Of a stretch of DNA of 64,000 nucleotides, positions 38,125 to 48,815 are shown one piece after another (positions within the stretch are counted from its first letter, which is position 1; every line of letters starts with the position of its first letter). The stretch is from Anaeramoeba ignava (lineage: Eukaryota > Metamonada > Anaeramoebidae). A program made the translations under genes and the position numbers. Under the pieces are notes generated by a model, which saw nothing but the letters and a program-made list of their open reading frames with translations, did not search any database and was not told the DNA's origin. The stretch is taken from positions 856,501 to 920,500 of the forward strand of contig JAPDFW010000114.1 in assembly GCA_028826165.1 (NCBI GenBank), given 5' to 3'.

Positions 38125-39858
38125 ATGAATTTAACTCCAATTTTTAAAGAATTTGTTAATGGAATTAAAACTATTGAAAAACAAGAAGAAGGATTTGAAA
38201 AAATTCATAAATTAGCAGAAAATTTATTAATAAAACAAGATGAATTAAGTACTTTACAACAAACAATTATTCAAGAAAAAGCAATTTCAAAAGAAAATTT
38301 AGAAATTCTTTTTAAAAAATCAAAAGAAATTAAAAGAATTTTTTCAAAAATTAATCGTTTAGAATTATTTGTTAATGATGTAAAAAATACTTTAAATCTT
38401 TTAAAATCTCAAGTTGAACAAGAAACTTCTAAATCTTCATTTTTTTCAAGACTTAAAAAATCAAGAAAAAAAAATGATGATTCAAAAGAAAAACAGAATC
38501 AAGAATTAAAAGAAAAAATTGATTTAAATATAATTGAAAAAATGGAAAAATATGGATTAAAACCGAAAAATAAACCAAAAGAACAAAATTTAAAAGAAGA
38601 AGAAAAACAAAATTTAAAAGAAAATGAAAAACAAAAACAAAAACAAAATTTAAAAGAAAAATCAAAATCGAATAAACACAAAAAAGATAAAACAAAAGAT
38701 AATTTAAAGGAAGATAAACAAAAACAAAATGAAAAACCAAAACAAAAACAAAAACAAAATGAAAAACCAAAACAAAATGAAAAACAAAATGAAAAACAAA
38801 AACAAAATGAAGAACAAAAACAAAATGAAGAACAAAAACAAAAACAAAATTTAAAAGAAGATGAAAAACAAATTGATAATGAAAAACAAAATGAAAAACA
38901 AAATGAAAAACAAAATGAAAAACCAAAACAAAAACAAAATGAAGAACAAAAACAAAATGAAGAACAAAATGAAAAACAAATTGAAAAACCAAAACAAAAA
39001 CAAAATGAAAAACAAAATGAAAAACAAAAACAAAAACAAGAACAAATTGATGATGAAAATGAAAAACAAAATGAAGAACAAAAACAAAATGAAAAACAAA
39101 ATGAAAAACAAGATGAAAAACAAAATGAAGAACAAAAACAAAATGAAAAACAAAATGAAGAACAAAAACAAAATGAAAAACAAAAACAAAATGAAGAACA
39201 AAAACAAAAACAAGAACAAAAACAAAATGAAAAACAAAAACAAAAACAAAATGAAGAACAAAAACAAAATGAAGAACAAAATGAAAAACAAATTGATAAT
39301 GAAAAACAAAAACAAAAACAAAATGAAAAACAAAATGAAAAACAAAAACAAAATGAAGAACAAAAACAAAAACAAGAACAAAAACAAAATGAAAAACAAA
39401 ATGAAAAAGAAATTGAAAAACCAAAACAAAAACAAAATGAAAAACAAAATGAAAAACAAAAACAAAATGAAGAACAAAAACAAATTGAAAAACAAAAACA
39501 AAATGAAAAAGAAGATGAAAAACAAAATGAAGAACAAAAACAAAATGAAAAACAAAAACAAAATGAAAAACAAAAACAAGAACAAAAACAAAATGAAAAA
39601 CAAAAACAAAATGAAAAACAAAATGAAAAACAAAATGAAAAACCAAAACAAAATGAAAAACAAAATGAAAAACAAGAACAAAATGAAGAACAAAAACAAA
39701 TTGAAAAACAAAAACAAAATGAAAAACAAGAACAAAAACAAAATGAAGAACAAGAACAAGAACAAAAACAAAAACAAAATGAAAAACAAAATGAAAAACA
39801 AAAACAAGAACAAAAAGAAAAACAAATTGATGATGAAAATGAAAATCAAGAAAAATGA
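38125..39858 (+). CDS. BLOC1S4-like N-terminus with long K/Q/N/E tail
   Basis: This is an intronless 577-residue frame. Residues 1-105 are helical and coiled-coil. The segment EIKRIFSKINRLELFVNDVK resembles the most conserved part of BLOC-1 subunit 4 (cappuccino), where an E-x-R-x-I-Y-x-x-I-D-R-L-E-x-F-V pattern is found. BLOC-1 acts in endosome-to-lysosome-related organelle sorting. From about residue 150 to the end the protein is almost only Lys, Gln, Asn and Glu in short repeats (KQNEKQNEEQ). Such a tail is not part of BLOC-1 subunits elsewhere. The BLOC1S4 reading rests on one motif and is tentative. A CATTTTT element sits just upstream. The gene converges on CCDC93. Confidence 0.5.
   Translation: MNLTPIFKEFVNGIKTIEKQEEGFEKIHKLAENLLIKQDELSTLQQTIIQEKAISKENLEILFKKSKEIKRIFSKINRLELFVNDVKNTLNLLKSQVEQETSKSSFFSRLKKSRKKNDDSKEKQNQELKEKIDLNIIEKMEKYGLKPKNKPKEQNLKEEEKQNLKENEKQKQKQNLKEKSKSNKHKKDKTKDNLKEDKQKQNEKPKQKQKQNEKPKQNEKQNEKQKQNEEQKQNEEQKQKQNLKEDEKQIDNEKQNEKQNEKQNEKPKQKQNEEQKQNEEQNEKQIEKPKQKQNEKQNEKQKQKQEQIDDENEKQNEEQKQNEKQNEKQDEKQNEEQKQNEKQNEEQKQNEKQKQNEEQKQKQEQKQNEKQKQKQNEEQKQNEEQNEKQIDNEKQKQKQNEKQNEKQKQNEEQKQKQEQKQNEKQNEKEIEKPKQKQNEKQNEKQKQNEEQKQIEKQKQNEKEDEKQNEEQKQNEKQKQNEKQKQEQKQNEKQKQNEKQNEKQNEKPKQNEKQNEKQEQNEEQKQIEKQKQNEKQEQKQNEEQEQEQKQKQNEKQNEKQKQEQKEKQIDDENENQEK
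38575..39850 (+). repeat. Coding KQNEKQ-type simple repeat
   Basis: A/C/G repeats (AAACAAAATGAA and AAACAAAAACAA) are kept in frame for more than 400 codons. Long open frames on the other strand are by-products. Confidence 0.9.
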
Positions 39859-39982
39859 ATTAAAAATCTTTCTTTTTTTTTAATTAAAAGAAAATGGAAG
39901 AAATCAAAATTAAAAAATTAAAGAATTAAAGAATTAAAGAATTAAAAAAAAGAAAAAACTTTCAAATTAATTTTGTTTGAAA

Positions 39983-42900
39983 TTAATTTTTTTTGGATTG
40001 TTTAATTTCTTCAATTTCTTTTGCTAATTGTTCATTTAAAGAACAAGCTTTTTGGAATTCATGAATTTTAGCAACATATTTTCTTTGTTTTTTAGATAAT
40101 TCTTGAAATTGTTTTGAAAGTAAATCAAATTTAGTTTGCTCTTCTTCAAGAACTTTATGAACTTGTTGAGCATTTCTTGAAACTCCATCAATAATTTGTT
40201 CAAAAGATTGAATAAATTGTTGTTTAGTATTTTCTGTTTTCATAGAAGGTTGAAAACCAGCATTAATTTTATTTAAGAAAGCAAGCTAATTTTAATTTTA
40301 ATTTTAATTTTAATTTTAGTTTTTATTTTATTTTTAATTTGAATTTGAATTTGAATTTTAATTTTAAATTTATAAATGAATTTTAAAAATCTACTTCTTT
40401 TTCAAGAATAGCTTTTTCATCTTCAAGTGAATTATATGTATTAAAATGTTTCTTAGTTTCATAAACTTTTGTATTCATTTGTTGATATAATTCAACAAAT
40501 CTTTTTTCATATTGAATTAATTCTGCTCTTGTTGGAACTGATTCAATTTTTCTTTGTAAAATAGCAATATTCTATTTTATTTAAATTAATTTTAAATATT
40601 TTAATTAATTTTTTGGAATTTTATTTAAAAAATTAACTCTAAGTATTTCTCCAAGTGATTGTCTAAGTTGTTGATTTTTTGATAATTCTTGACTATAATT
40701 ATCATTAATAGTTTTTTCTCTTGAATTTGTATCAACTTCTTCAACATTTCCAAATGATTCAATCATTTCCTATTAATTTTTTTTAATTTATTAATTTAAT
40801 AAATTTATTTAATAATCTTATTTATAAATTTACATTAATTCGATCTCTTTCTTTTCTACAATGATTTTTAAATTCTTCTTCTTGTTTTTTCAAATTTTCT
40901 GTAAGAGATAATAATTGTTGTAAAATTCGAATAATTTTAGCAACTTCTTCATTCTTTTATTTTTTTTAAAAAATATTTTAAAATTTATATATATTTTTTT
41001 TCCAATAAAATTCCTAAATAATTTTTTTTAATACTTGTTCAATTTTTTCAAATCTTTGAATTTCAGAAATAATTCTATCTTTATATTGAACTCTTTTTTC
41101 AAATTGTTCTTTCATAGAATCAAGTTTTTCTTGAGCTTCTTCTCGATTTTTTTTTACACTTAAAGCTTTTCTTTAAAATATAAAAAAAATTTATATAAGT
41201 ATAAATTAATTCAAAATTATTTATAAAATATTTAACAAACTCTTTAATCTTTTCAATTTGTTCATTCATTTTAGAAACTTTTCTTTCATGAGCTTCTTGA
41301 AGAAGTTCTTGTTGTTTTTTATCAAATATTCCAAGATTTTCAGTTTCCTATTTTAAATAAATAAATAAGAATTTTTTAATCAATTATCAAAAAGAATTTT
41401 TTTAAAATAAAAACCTTTGTATATTCACTAGAAAGTTGATAAATTTCTTGACTTCTAATTCCAACTATATTTCCAAGAGTTTTTGCAGAAATTTTATTTG
41501 TATCTGATTCAATTTCACTAAGTTTATTCATCATTTCTTGAACTTCTTTTTGTTGTTTTTCATTTTCATTAATAGTTTCTTTTGAAGTTTGCATTGCAAC
41601 TAATTTTTTTGCAAAATCTGAACTTTTTGAATGTTCTTGTTTTGTTTTTTCGTTTTTTGCAATCTTTTTTTTTTTAAATTTTATAATTTTATAAATGAAT
41701 TTTTCATTTTAAAATTGATTTATACTGTTTTAAAATGACTTCCATATTCTAATAAAGTTGATTGAATTCTCATTTCAGGTGAAGGATTTGATTTTAAAAT
41801 TCTTCTAAATTTTCTTTGAGGTTTATATCTTGATTGAGTAGAAGAAAAATGAATTTGAGATTTAGGGAAAGATTGATCAAAATTAGTATCTGAAGGAAGA
41901 GAATAATTATTATGAAATTGATGAATAGAAAATTGTTTAATAATATCTCCAGTTTCTTCTCGAATTTCAAGAACTTGTCTAACAAGCCATTGAATAACTG
42001 GAAAAATTGCTTCTGTATCAAGTCCTGAAATTTGAAATGATTGAAGTGGAAATGGACATCTCATTTGTTTTAATGCTTTTTCAATTTCTTCTCCAAGTTT
42101 AATTTTTTCTCCAATTTTAGCTTCTTGATGAAATACAACCTCTTTTAAAATTAACAAATTTATTTATAATTAAATTAAAATTAAAATTAAAATTCATTTA
42201 TAAAATTAAAATTAAAATTAAAATTAAAATTAAAATTAAAATTAAAATTAAAATTAAAATTAAAATTAAAATTAAAATTAAAATTATAATTAAAATTAAA
42301 ATCAAAATTAAAATTAAAATTATAATTAAAATTAAAATTAAAATTAATATTAAAATTAAAATTAAAATTCAAATTAAAATTAAAATTAAAATTAATATTA
42401 AAATTAAAATTAAAATTAAAATTAAAATTAAAATTAAAAATTAAAATTAAAATTAAAATTAAAATTAAAATTAAAATTAAAATTAATATTAAAATTAAAA
42501 TTAAAATTCGAAATTAAAATTAAAATTAAAATTAAAATTAAAATTAAAAATTAAAATTAAAATTAAAATTAAAATTAAAATTAAAATTAAAATTAAAATT
42601 AAAATTAAAATTAAAATTAAAATTAAAATTAAAATTAAAATTAAAATCAATATTCATTTATGAAATTAAAATTAAAAATTAAAATTAAAAATTAAAATCA
42701 ATTTAAAATTTTATATTAAAAATTAAAATTAAAATTAAAATTAAAATTAAAATTAAAATTAAAATTAAAATTAAAAATTAATATTAAAATTAAAATTCAT
42801 TTATAAAATTAAAATTAAAATTAAAATTAAAATTTAAAAATCAAAAATTAAAATTTAAATTTAAATTAAAATTAAAATTAAAATTAAAATCAAAAATTAA

Positions 42901-43459
42901 TATTAAAATTAAAATTAAAATTAAAATTAAAATTAATATTAAAATTAAAATTAAAATTAAAATTAAAATTAAAATTAAAATTAATATTAAAATTAAAATT
43001 AAAATTAAAATTAAAATTAAAATTAAAATTAAAATTAAAATTAAAATTAAAATCAATATTCATTTATGAAATTAAAATTAAATTTAAAAATAAAATTAAA
43101 ATTAATATTGATATTAGAATTAAAATTAAAATTAGAATTAAAATTAAAATTAAAATTAAAATTAAAATTAAAATTAAAATTAAAATTATAATTATAATTA
43201 TAATTAAAATTGATATTAAAATACTTGAATCAACATCAATATTTGCATAAGTTAAACACCAAGCCATTCCACCAATAATTTTATCTAATTGAGAAAGACC
43301 TTGAATTCTTGCTCTAAAATAACCAGCTGCTAATAACATATCAATAATTTGATTGTATTTAATTTCTGTTTCATCTAATTCATCTTCTTGATTGTTTTCA
43401 TTGTTTTCATTATTTTTATTTTTATTTTTTTTACGATAACTTGAAAGAACAATTGACAT
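39983..43459 (-). CDS. CCDC93: CCDC93, CCC-complex subunit
   Basis: Nine exons (43225-43459, 41726-42141, 41415-41663, 41241-41347, 41035-41170, 40834-40953, 40638-40769, 40395-40571, 39983-40285) join in phase into 624 residues; the human protein has 631. The N-terminal NN-CH domain is very well kept ([58 protein letters not shown]). The coiled-coil part has [33 protein letters not shown] and a C-terminal QIIDG helix. CCDC93 joins CCDC22 and the COMMD proteins in endosomal recycling with Retriever. Intron 1 (42142-43224) is swollen by a 6-bp repeat. The gene is divergent from eL34. Confidence 0.95.
42155..43222. repeat. AAAATT hexamer repeat in CCDC93 intron 1
   Basis: More than 130 copies of AAAATT, broken by a few ATTCATTTATAAAATT spacers and AATATT variants, fill the intron. 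Several false ORFs (NFNF, ILIL) arise from it. Confidence 0.92.
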
Positions 43460-43694
43460 TTAAAATAAAAAAGGAAAAAAGAAGAAAAAAGAAGAAAAAT
43501 GAAAAAAAAAAAGAAAATTAATTAAAGAAATTTTTGTTTATTTTTAATTAAAAATTTTTAAATTTTTCATTTTTTTCCTTTCTTTTTTTTATATCAATTT
43601 AGAAAGTAAAACACAAACAAAAACAAAAACAAAAAATTAAAAAACAAAAAAAAAATTTTTTTTAAATTAAAAATTTTGTTTAGAATAAAAATAA
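43460..43694. promoter_or_regulatory. Bidirectional promoter CCDC93 / eL34
   Basis: The spacer between two divergent genes has a minus-sense CATTTTTC element at about 43496-43510 and a plus-sense TTTTTCATTTTTTTCC at about 43563-43580, the latter about 115 bp before the eL34 start. Confidence 0.45.
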
Positions 43695-44497
43695 ATGAAA
43701 AGATTAACTTATCGTAGAAGACATCCTTATAATACAAAATCTAATCGAGTTAAAGTTGTTAGAACACCAGGAGATAGACATATTTATCATTATGTTAAGA
43801 AAAGAGTAAAGGGAAGAAGATGTGGTGTTACTGGAGTTACTCTTCATGGTGTAAATATAAATATTATAATTAAAATTAAAATTAAAATTAAAATTAAAAC
43901 TAAAATTAAAATAAATATTAAAATTAAAATTAATATTAAAATTAAAATTAAAATTAAAATTCAAATTAAAATTAAAATTGAAATTAAAATTAAAATTAAA
44001 ATTATAATTAAAATTAAAATTAAAATTTAAATTCATTTATAAAATTAAAATTAAAATTAAAATTAAAATTAAAATTAAAATTAAAATTAAAATTAAAATT
44101 AATATTAAAATTTAAATTAATATTAAAATTAAAATTAAAATTATAATTATAATTATAAAAGCTTCCTCATTTAAGAACTCTTGAATCAAGAAGACATCCA
44201 AAAAGAGATAAGAAAGTTTATCGTGCTTATGGTGGTTGTTTATCTGCAAATACTGTTCGTGATAGGTATTGATTTTATTATTATAATTTTATTATTTTAA
44301 ATTAATTAATAAATTTATATTAATTTATTTAAAATTAAAGAATAATTCGTTCATTTTTAAAAGAAGAACAAACTTATATTAAAAAACTTATTACACAAGA
44401 AAAGAAAGAAGAAATGAAACAAATAAAAGAAAAGAAAAAGGTTGCAAAGAAACAAACTAAAAAAACCAAAAAAACCAATAAAAAGAAAGCAGATTAA
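43695..44497 (+). CDS. RPL34: Ribosomal protein eL34
   Basis: Three exons (43695-43850, 44162-44265, 44341-44497) give 138 residues. Exon 1 encodes RLTYRRRHPYNTKSNRVKVV and RTPGDRHIYHYVKK, exon 2 the YRAYGGCLSANTVRD segment and exon 3 RIIRSFLKEEQTYIKKL with a Lys-rich tail. All are hallmarks of cytosolic 60S subunit protein eL34. The zinc-binding CxxC pairs of some eL34 proteins are reduced here: one Cys in RRCGVTG and one in GGCLSANTV. Intron 1 is filled with the same AAAATT hexamer as the neighbouring CCDC93 intron. Confidence 0.95.
43855..44158. repeat. AAAATT hexamer repeat in eL34 intron 1
   Basis: About 45 copies of AAAATT with a few variants and one ATTCATTTATAAAATT spacer fill the intron. 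It is the same family as in CCDC93 intron 1, on the other side of the shared promoter. Confidence 0.88.
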
Positions 44498-44683
44498 AAT
44501 TTAAAAGATTAAAATTTAAAAGATTAAAATTTAGAAACAAATTTTCAATTTAAAAACAAATTTTTCACTTTTTTTTTTTCTTTCATTTTTAATTCAAAAA
44601 AAAAATTAATCAAGAAACAGAACCAAATAAAAATCCTTTCATAAATCAATCAAAAAATTTGTTTATTTTATTTAAATTTAAAT

Positions 44684-45143
44684 TTATTTTTCATCATCTT
44701 TTTTTCTTTTTCTTCTTTGAATATTTTCTTGTTGAGCATATTTTTGGAAATTTGGATCAAATAAATAAACAGGAATTCTTGATTGATTTCTTGGAATACT
44801 TGGAACTAAATCTTCAAGTTTTAAAGAAAAATCATTCTTTTCTGTTTGAATTTGTTTTCTTGTTCTTGTTTCAGAAAATGGAATTGCTCTATCAAGTATT
44901 TCATCAAAGAATTTTTGAAGAAGAAAACTTATTAAATTTTGAACTCTTGAGTCTTCACAAATTAATCCATATTTCATTAACCAAAAATTAATAAATTCTT
45001 TCGGAATCTTTTTTAATTTTTTAATTTAATTTTTTTAATTTTATTTTTAATTTTTTATTTTTTAATTTTTAATTTACTTGTGGTGGATTTTTTTCAATAA
45101 ATTCAATAAATTCATCATCTACACTTGATTTTTTATTTTCCAT
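44684..45143 (-). CDS. TAF10: TAF10, TFIID/SAGA histone-fold subunit
   Basis: Two exons (45078-45143 and 44684-45007) give 129 residues. The family pattern is clear: a short EFIEFIEKNPPQIPKEFINF start, then KYGLICEDSRVQNLISFLLQ and KFFDEILDRAIPFSE as the histone-fold helices, and FSLKLEDLVPSI as the final conserved block. A Lys/Arg tail (RRKRKKDDEK) follows. TAF10 is shared by TFIID and SAGA in animals and fungi. The CATTTTT promoter element is present in two copies at 45164-45190. Confidence 0.88.
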
Positions 45144-45411
45144 TATAATTTTTTAAAGAAAAAAAAAATGAAAAAAATGAAAAAAAAAAATCTAAAAAAA
45201 AATATTTTTTTTAATTAAAATTTTCAATTAAACTTTTGCTAAATCAATTTAAAATAAAAAAAATAATTTTTAATTCATTTTTTAAACAAAAAGAGAAATA
45301 AATCTTATTTTAAAAATTATTAGATCTAAATCTAAAATAAAAAAAAGGAGAAAATTCTAAAATTCTCAAAACAAAAAAAACAAAAAAATAAAAACAAAAA
45401 AACAAAAAAAT

Positions 45412-45437
45412 TTTTTTTTTCATTTTTTTTTTACAAA
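45412..45437 (+). promoter_or_regulatory. CATTTTT element 16 bp before the start
   Basis: TTTTTTTTTTCATTTTTTTT ends a few bases before the ATG at 45438, the closest spacing in the window. Confidence 0.45.
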
Positions 45438-46421
45438 ATGGAAACAGAAAAGAAACAAGTAGAAGCAAAAAAAACTCAATTAAATGAAGGAACACAACAA
45501 AATCAAAAAGAAGAAGAATATCAACAAAATCAACAAAATCAAATTCAAACTATAAAAAAAAAGGAAACAAAAAATTCATTAAAACAATTTTTAAAGTTAA
45601 AAGAATGGACAGTCCAAAATTTAAAAGCTTTTTCCAAATTTTCAAATAATCAATGGAAACCATTAGAACTTTATATTTTAAAGCTTTTTTGGAATTTTAA
45701 AGAAAAAAAAATTCCAATAAAAATCCCTAATTTAGATCTTTATGGAAATAAAAGAAACAACAACGAAATCTTCTCACTTGAAATCAAACGAATTATTTTT
45801 CAACCCAAACACAATAATTTCATTTTAAAACCTCGAACCCTTTTAGTTTGTAAACGCAAAACTCCAGTTATTGATTTTGTTTTTTATTCTCAAGATGAGC
45901 ATCTATTTTTCATTCAAATCTCAACTAAAAGATATGCTCATCATAAAACAAAAATTGATGATTTAATTCAATATAAACCTGAATTTAAAGAAAATCATCC
46001 AAAATTTTTGCCTTTTATTTTCCAAAAAAGAACTTCTTCAATTTGGAAATTTTATGCAAAAAAAACTCTTAATTCAAATAATCAACCTTCTAATTTGTCT
46101 TTAACTTCAAAAGAGATTTACAGAATTTCAAATTTAGATCCAACTATTCATTATCTTTATTTTACTTCCTCTAATTTTTTTTATGAAAAACATTCTAAAT
46201 TTGCTGAACATCCTGTTATTTTGGTTAATAGATCTATATTGAGAAATTTAGTTAAAATTTCTTGGACTGAAATTGAAAAAGAATTAACTGGAATTGATAT
46301 TTCTCCTCTTCATAAAAAAAGGAAAAAAGATTCTTTAAATTTAAATGAAAATCAAAATCAAAATCAAAATCAAAATCAAAATCAAAATCAAAATCAAAAT
46401 CAAAATCAATATCAAAATTAA
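45438..46421 (+). CDS. CRN/RHS-type PD-(D/E)XK nuclease-like protein, paralogue 1
   Basis: The intronless 327-residue protein has a Gln/Lys-rich start. A globular part then contains WKPLELYILKLF and TPVIDFVFYSQDEHLFFIQI followed by S, with a His 8 residues later (AHHKTKI). The order E...D...Q-x-[ST]...H is the signature of the restriction-endonuclease-fold domain in Crinkler and trypanosome RHS proteins. A second paralogue lies 0.7 kb downstream. The tail is an NQNQNQ repeat that ends in the CAAAAT tract after the gene. No P-loop NTPase module is seen, so this would be a stand-alone nuclease-like domain. Activity and cellular role are unknown. The assignment rests on motif spacing and on the match between the two copies. 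Confidence 0.55.
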   Translation: METEKKQVEAKKTQLNEGTQQNQKEEEYQQNQQNQIQTIKKKETKNSLKQFLKLKEWTVQNLKAFSKFSNNQWKPLELYILKLFWNFKEKKIPIKIPNLDLYGNKRNNNEIFSLEIKRIIFQPKHNNFILKPRTLLVCKRKTPVIDFVFYSQDEHLFFIQISTKRYAHHKTKIDDLIQYKPEFKENHPKFLPFIFQKRTSSIWKFYAKKTLNSNNQPSNLSLTSKEIYRISNLDPTIHYLYFTSSNFFYEKHSKFAEHPVILVNRSILRNLVKISWTEIEKELTGIDISPLHKKRKKDSLNLNENQNQNQNQNQNQNQNQNQNQYQN

Positions 46422-46970
46422 AATCAAAATCAAAATCAAAATCAAAATCAAAATTAAAATCAAAATCAAAATTAAAATTAAAATTAAAATCAAAATCAAA
46501 ATCAAAATCAAAATCAAAATCAAAATCAAAATCAAAATTAAAATCAAAATCAAAATCAAAATCAAAATCAAAATCAAAATCAAAATCAAAATGAAAATGA
46601 AAATTAAAAAGAAAAAGGAGAACAGAAAATCAACTTTTTTTTTGGTTTGATTTTGTTTTAATCTCAATTTTAATTTTCTTCAAAATCAAAATTAAAATCA
46701 AAAGTTCAAAATTAAAATCAAAATAAAATAAAATCAAAATCAAATTTTAATTTTCATTTTTCCTTTTTCCTTTTTCCTTTTTGAATAATTAATTTAAAAA
46801 TCAAAAAAAAATCAAAACAAATTCACAAGAAAATCAAAATAAAAAATCAAAAAAAAATCAAAATCAAAATCAAAATCAAAATCAAAATCAAAATCAAAAT
46901 TAAAATCAATATCAAAATCAAAATCAAAATTAAAAAAAATCAAAATGAAAAAGAAAAAGAGAGAAAAAAT
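46345..46970. repeat. CAAAAT hexamer tracts between paralogues
   Basis: CAAAAT and TAAAAT hexamers run from the end of paralogue 1 to about 46605 and return at about 46685-46940. Between them lies a short unique stretch, GGTTTGATTTTGTTTTAATC, that itself occurs twice (about 46642 and 46979). No gene is present. Confidence 0.85.
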
Positions 46971-47134
46971 CAACTTTTTGGTTTGATTTTGTTTTAATCT
47001 CAATTTTAATTTTCAGTTCTTTTTAATTTTTAATTTAAATTTACAGTTAAGTTAATAAAAAATAAAATCAAAGAAAAATTTTCATTTTTCCTTTTTTCCT
47101 TTTTTTTCCTTTTTTTTTTGAATAATTAATTTAA

Positions 47135-48515
47135 ATGCCTCCTAAAAAAAAAACTTCAACAAATTCACAAGAAAAAACACCTAAAAAATCTACTAAAAAA
47201 ACTCAAAGAAATAATTCAACAAATTCACAAACAAATTCACAAGAAAAAACACCTAAAAAATCTACTAAAAAATCAAAAAGAAATAATTCAACAAATTCAC
47301 AAACAAATTCACAAACAAATTCACAAACAAATTCACAAGAAAAAACTCCTAAAAAAACACCTAAAAAAACTCAAGAAATAATTCAACAAATTCACAAACA
47401 AATTCACAAACAAATTCACAAACAAATTCACAAGAAAAAACACCTAAAAAATCTACTAAAAATCAAAAAGAAATAATTCAACAAATTCACAAACAAATTC
47501 ACAAGAAAAAACTCCTAAAAAAACATCTAAAAAAACTCAAAGAAATAATTCAACAAATTCACAAACAAATTCACAAACAAATTCACAAGAAAAAACACCT
47601 AAAAAAACACCTAAAAAAACTCAAAGAAATAATTCAACAAATTCACAAACAAATTCACAAACAAATTCACAAGAAAAAACTCCTAAAAATTCAAAGAGAA
47701 ATTCAAAGAGAAATTCAAAAACAAATTCAAAAACAAATTCACAAACAAATTCACAAAAAAAAGATGATGAACAACAAAAAGAAGACAACTCAAATCAAAA
47801 AGAAACAGAAATCAATCAAAAACTAACAAACGATGATTTTGATAAATTTTTCAAACTCAAAATCAAAAAACAAATTGAACATCTAAGAATATTACATTTA
47901 TACGAATCAACTCGATGGAAAGCACTGGAATTTTTTATCGCAAGTTTATTTCTCAACAAAAAAGAAATCTATCTTCCAAATCGAGATGGAACTGGAAAAA
48001 AAATTACTCCATTCAAATTAGGATGTGAAAAATATTTCAAACAAAATTCAAACGAATTCGAAGAACAAAAAAAATTGAGAAAAGGAACTTTTGTAATTTG
48101 TAGAGAAAATTTCCCTGTTATTGATTTTGCTTTCTTTGCTCAAACTAAAAGATTTTTTTTTATTCAAGTTTCTAAAAGTGATTATAAAGATCACAGCACA
48201 AAAATTCAACATTTAAATTCAACCCTAATTTCTAAAGAACAAAATTCTCCAACTGTTCTTCAATATTTTTTTAATAAATCCCAAAAAGTTTCTCAATGGT
48301 ATTATGTTTATATCACAAATTCTTCTTCAAAACAATCTTCTTTTCCAAAAGTTCCTTCTCAATTTACTCTTTCTGGAAATATTCCTATTCAAATCACTCC
48401 TATTTTAGTTCAAGGTCAAGAACTTTATGATTTAGATGTTGAAATGTCAAGAAAAATGAGATTTACTTGTTATGGTTCTTGCAGAAAAGATAAAACAAAT
48501 CAAGATGAAAATTAA
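47135..48515 (+). CDS. CRN/RHS-type nuclease-like protein, paralogue 2, two frame breaks
   Basis: The N-terminal 190 residues repeat NSQTNSQEKTPKKSTKKTQR, a basic, histone-H1-like tail. The globular part (from about 47820) reads FDKFFKLKIKKQIEHL, WKALEFFIASLF, then FPVIDFAFFAQTKRFFFIQV plus S and a later His (KDHSTKI). These are the same E...D...Q-x-S...H positions as in paralogue 1. The ATG frame and the domain frame differ by two bases. Two one-base A deletions, visible against sister repeat units near 47373 and 47468, account exactly for this. The gene may be intact apart from consensus errors, or newly broken. It ends at 48515 after a Cys-containing tail. Confidence 0.5.
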
Positions 48516-48589
48516 ATTAAAATTAAATAAAGAATAATTTAAAATTGTTTTTGTTTTTCTTTTTTATTCGTAAATTGAATTTGAAATTG

Positions 48590-48815
48590 AAGAAAAAGAG
48601 AAAAAAAAAAAGAACTAAAAGTGGAATTGGAATTGGATTTGAAATTGGATTTGAAATTAGAATTGAAAAAAAAAAGTAGAATTGAAATTGGATTTAGAAT
48701 TGAAATTAGAATTGAAAAAAAAAGTGGAATTGGATTTGGAAATAGAATTGAAATTGGAATTGGAATTGGAAATAGAATTGAAATTGGATTTAGAATTGAA
48801 ATTGGAATTGGATTT
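48590..48815 (+). repeat. GAATTGGAATTG-type low-complexity tract
   Basis: The tract alternates GAAATTGGATTT and GAATTGGAATTG units between paralogue 2 and the 3' end of rubrerythrin. Open frames in it (LELELKLDL) overlap each other and have no support. Confidence 0.75.

Noticed and set aside
38453-39849. Large hydrophobic ORFs (HFVFHF, ILFFIL) on the minus strand, resembling membrane proteins
   Set aside because: They are antisense to the in-frame KQNEKQ coding repeat and have no unique sequence.
42187-43056. NFNF and ILIL open frames
   Set aside because: The AAAATT hexamer in CCDC93 intron 1 is open in two of three frames on each strand, so these are expected by chance.
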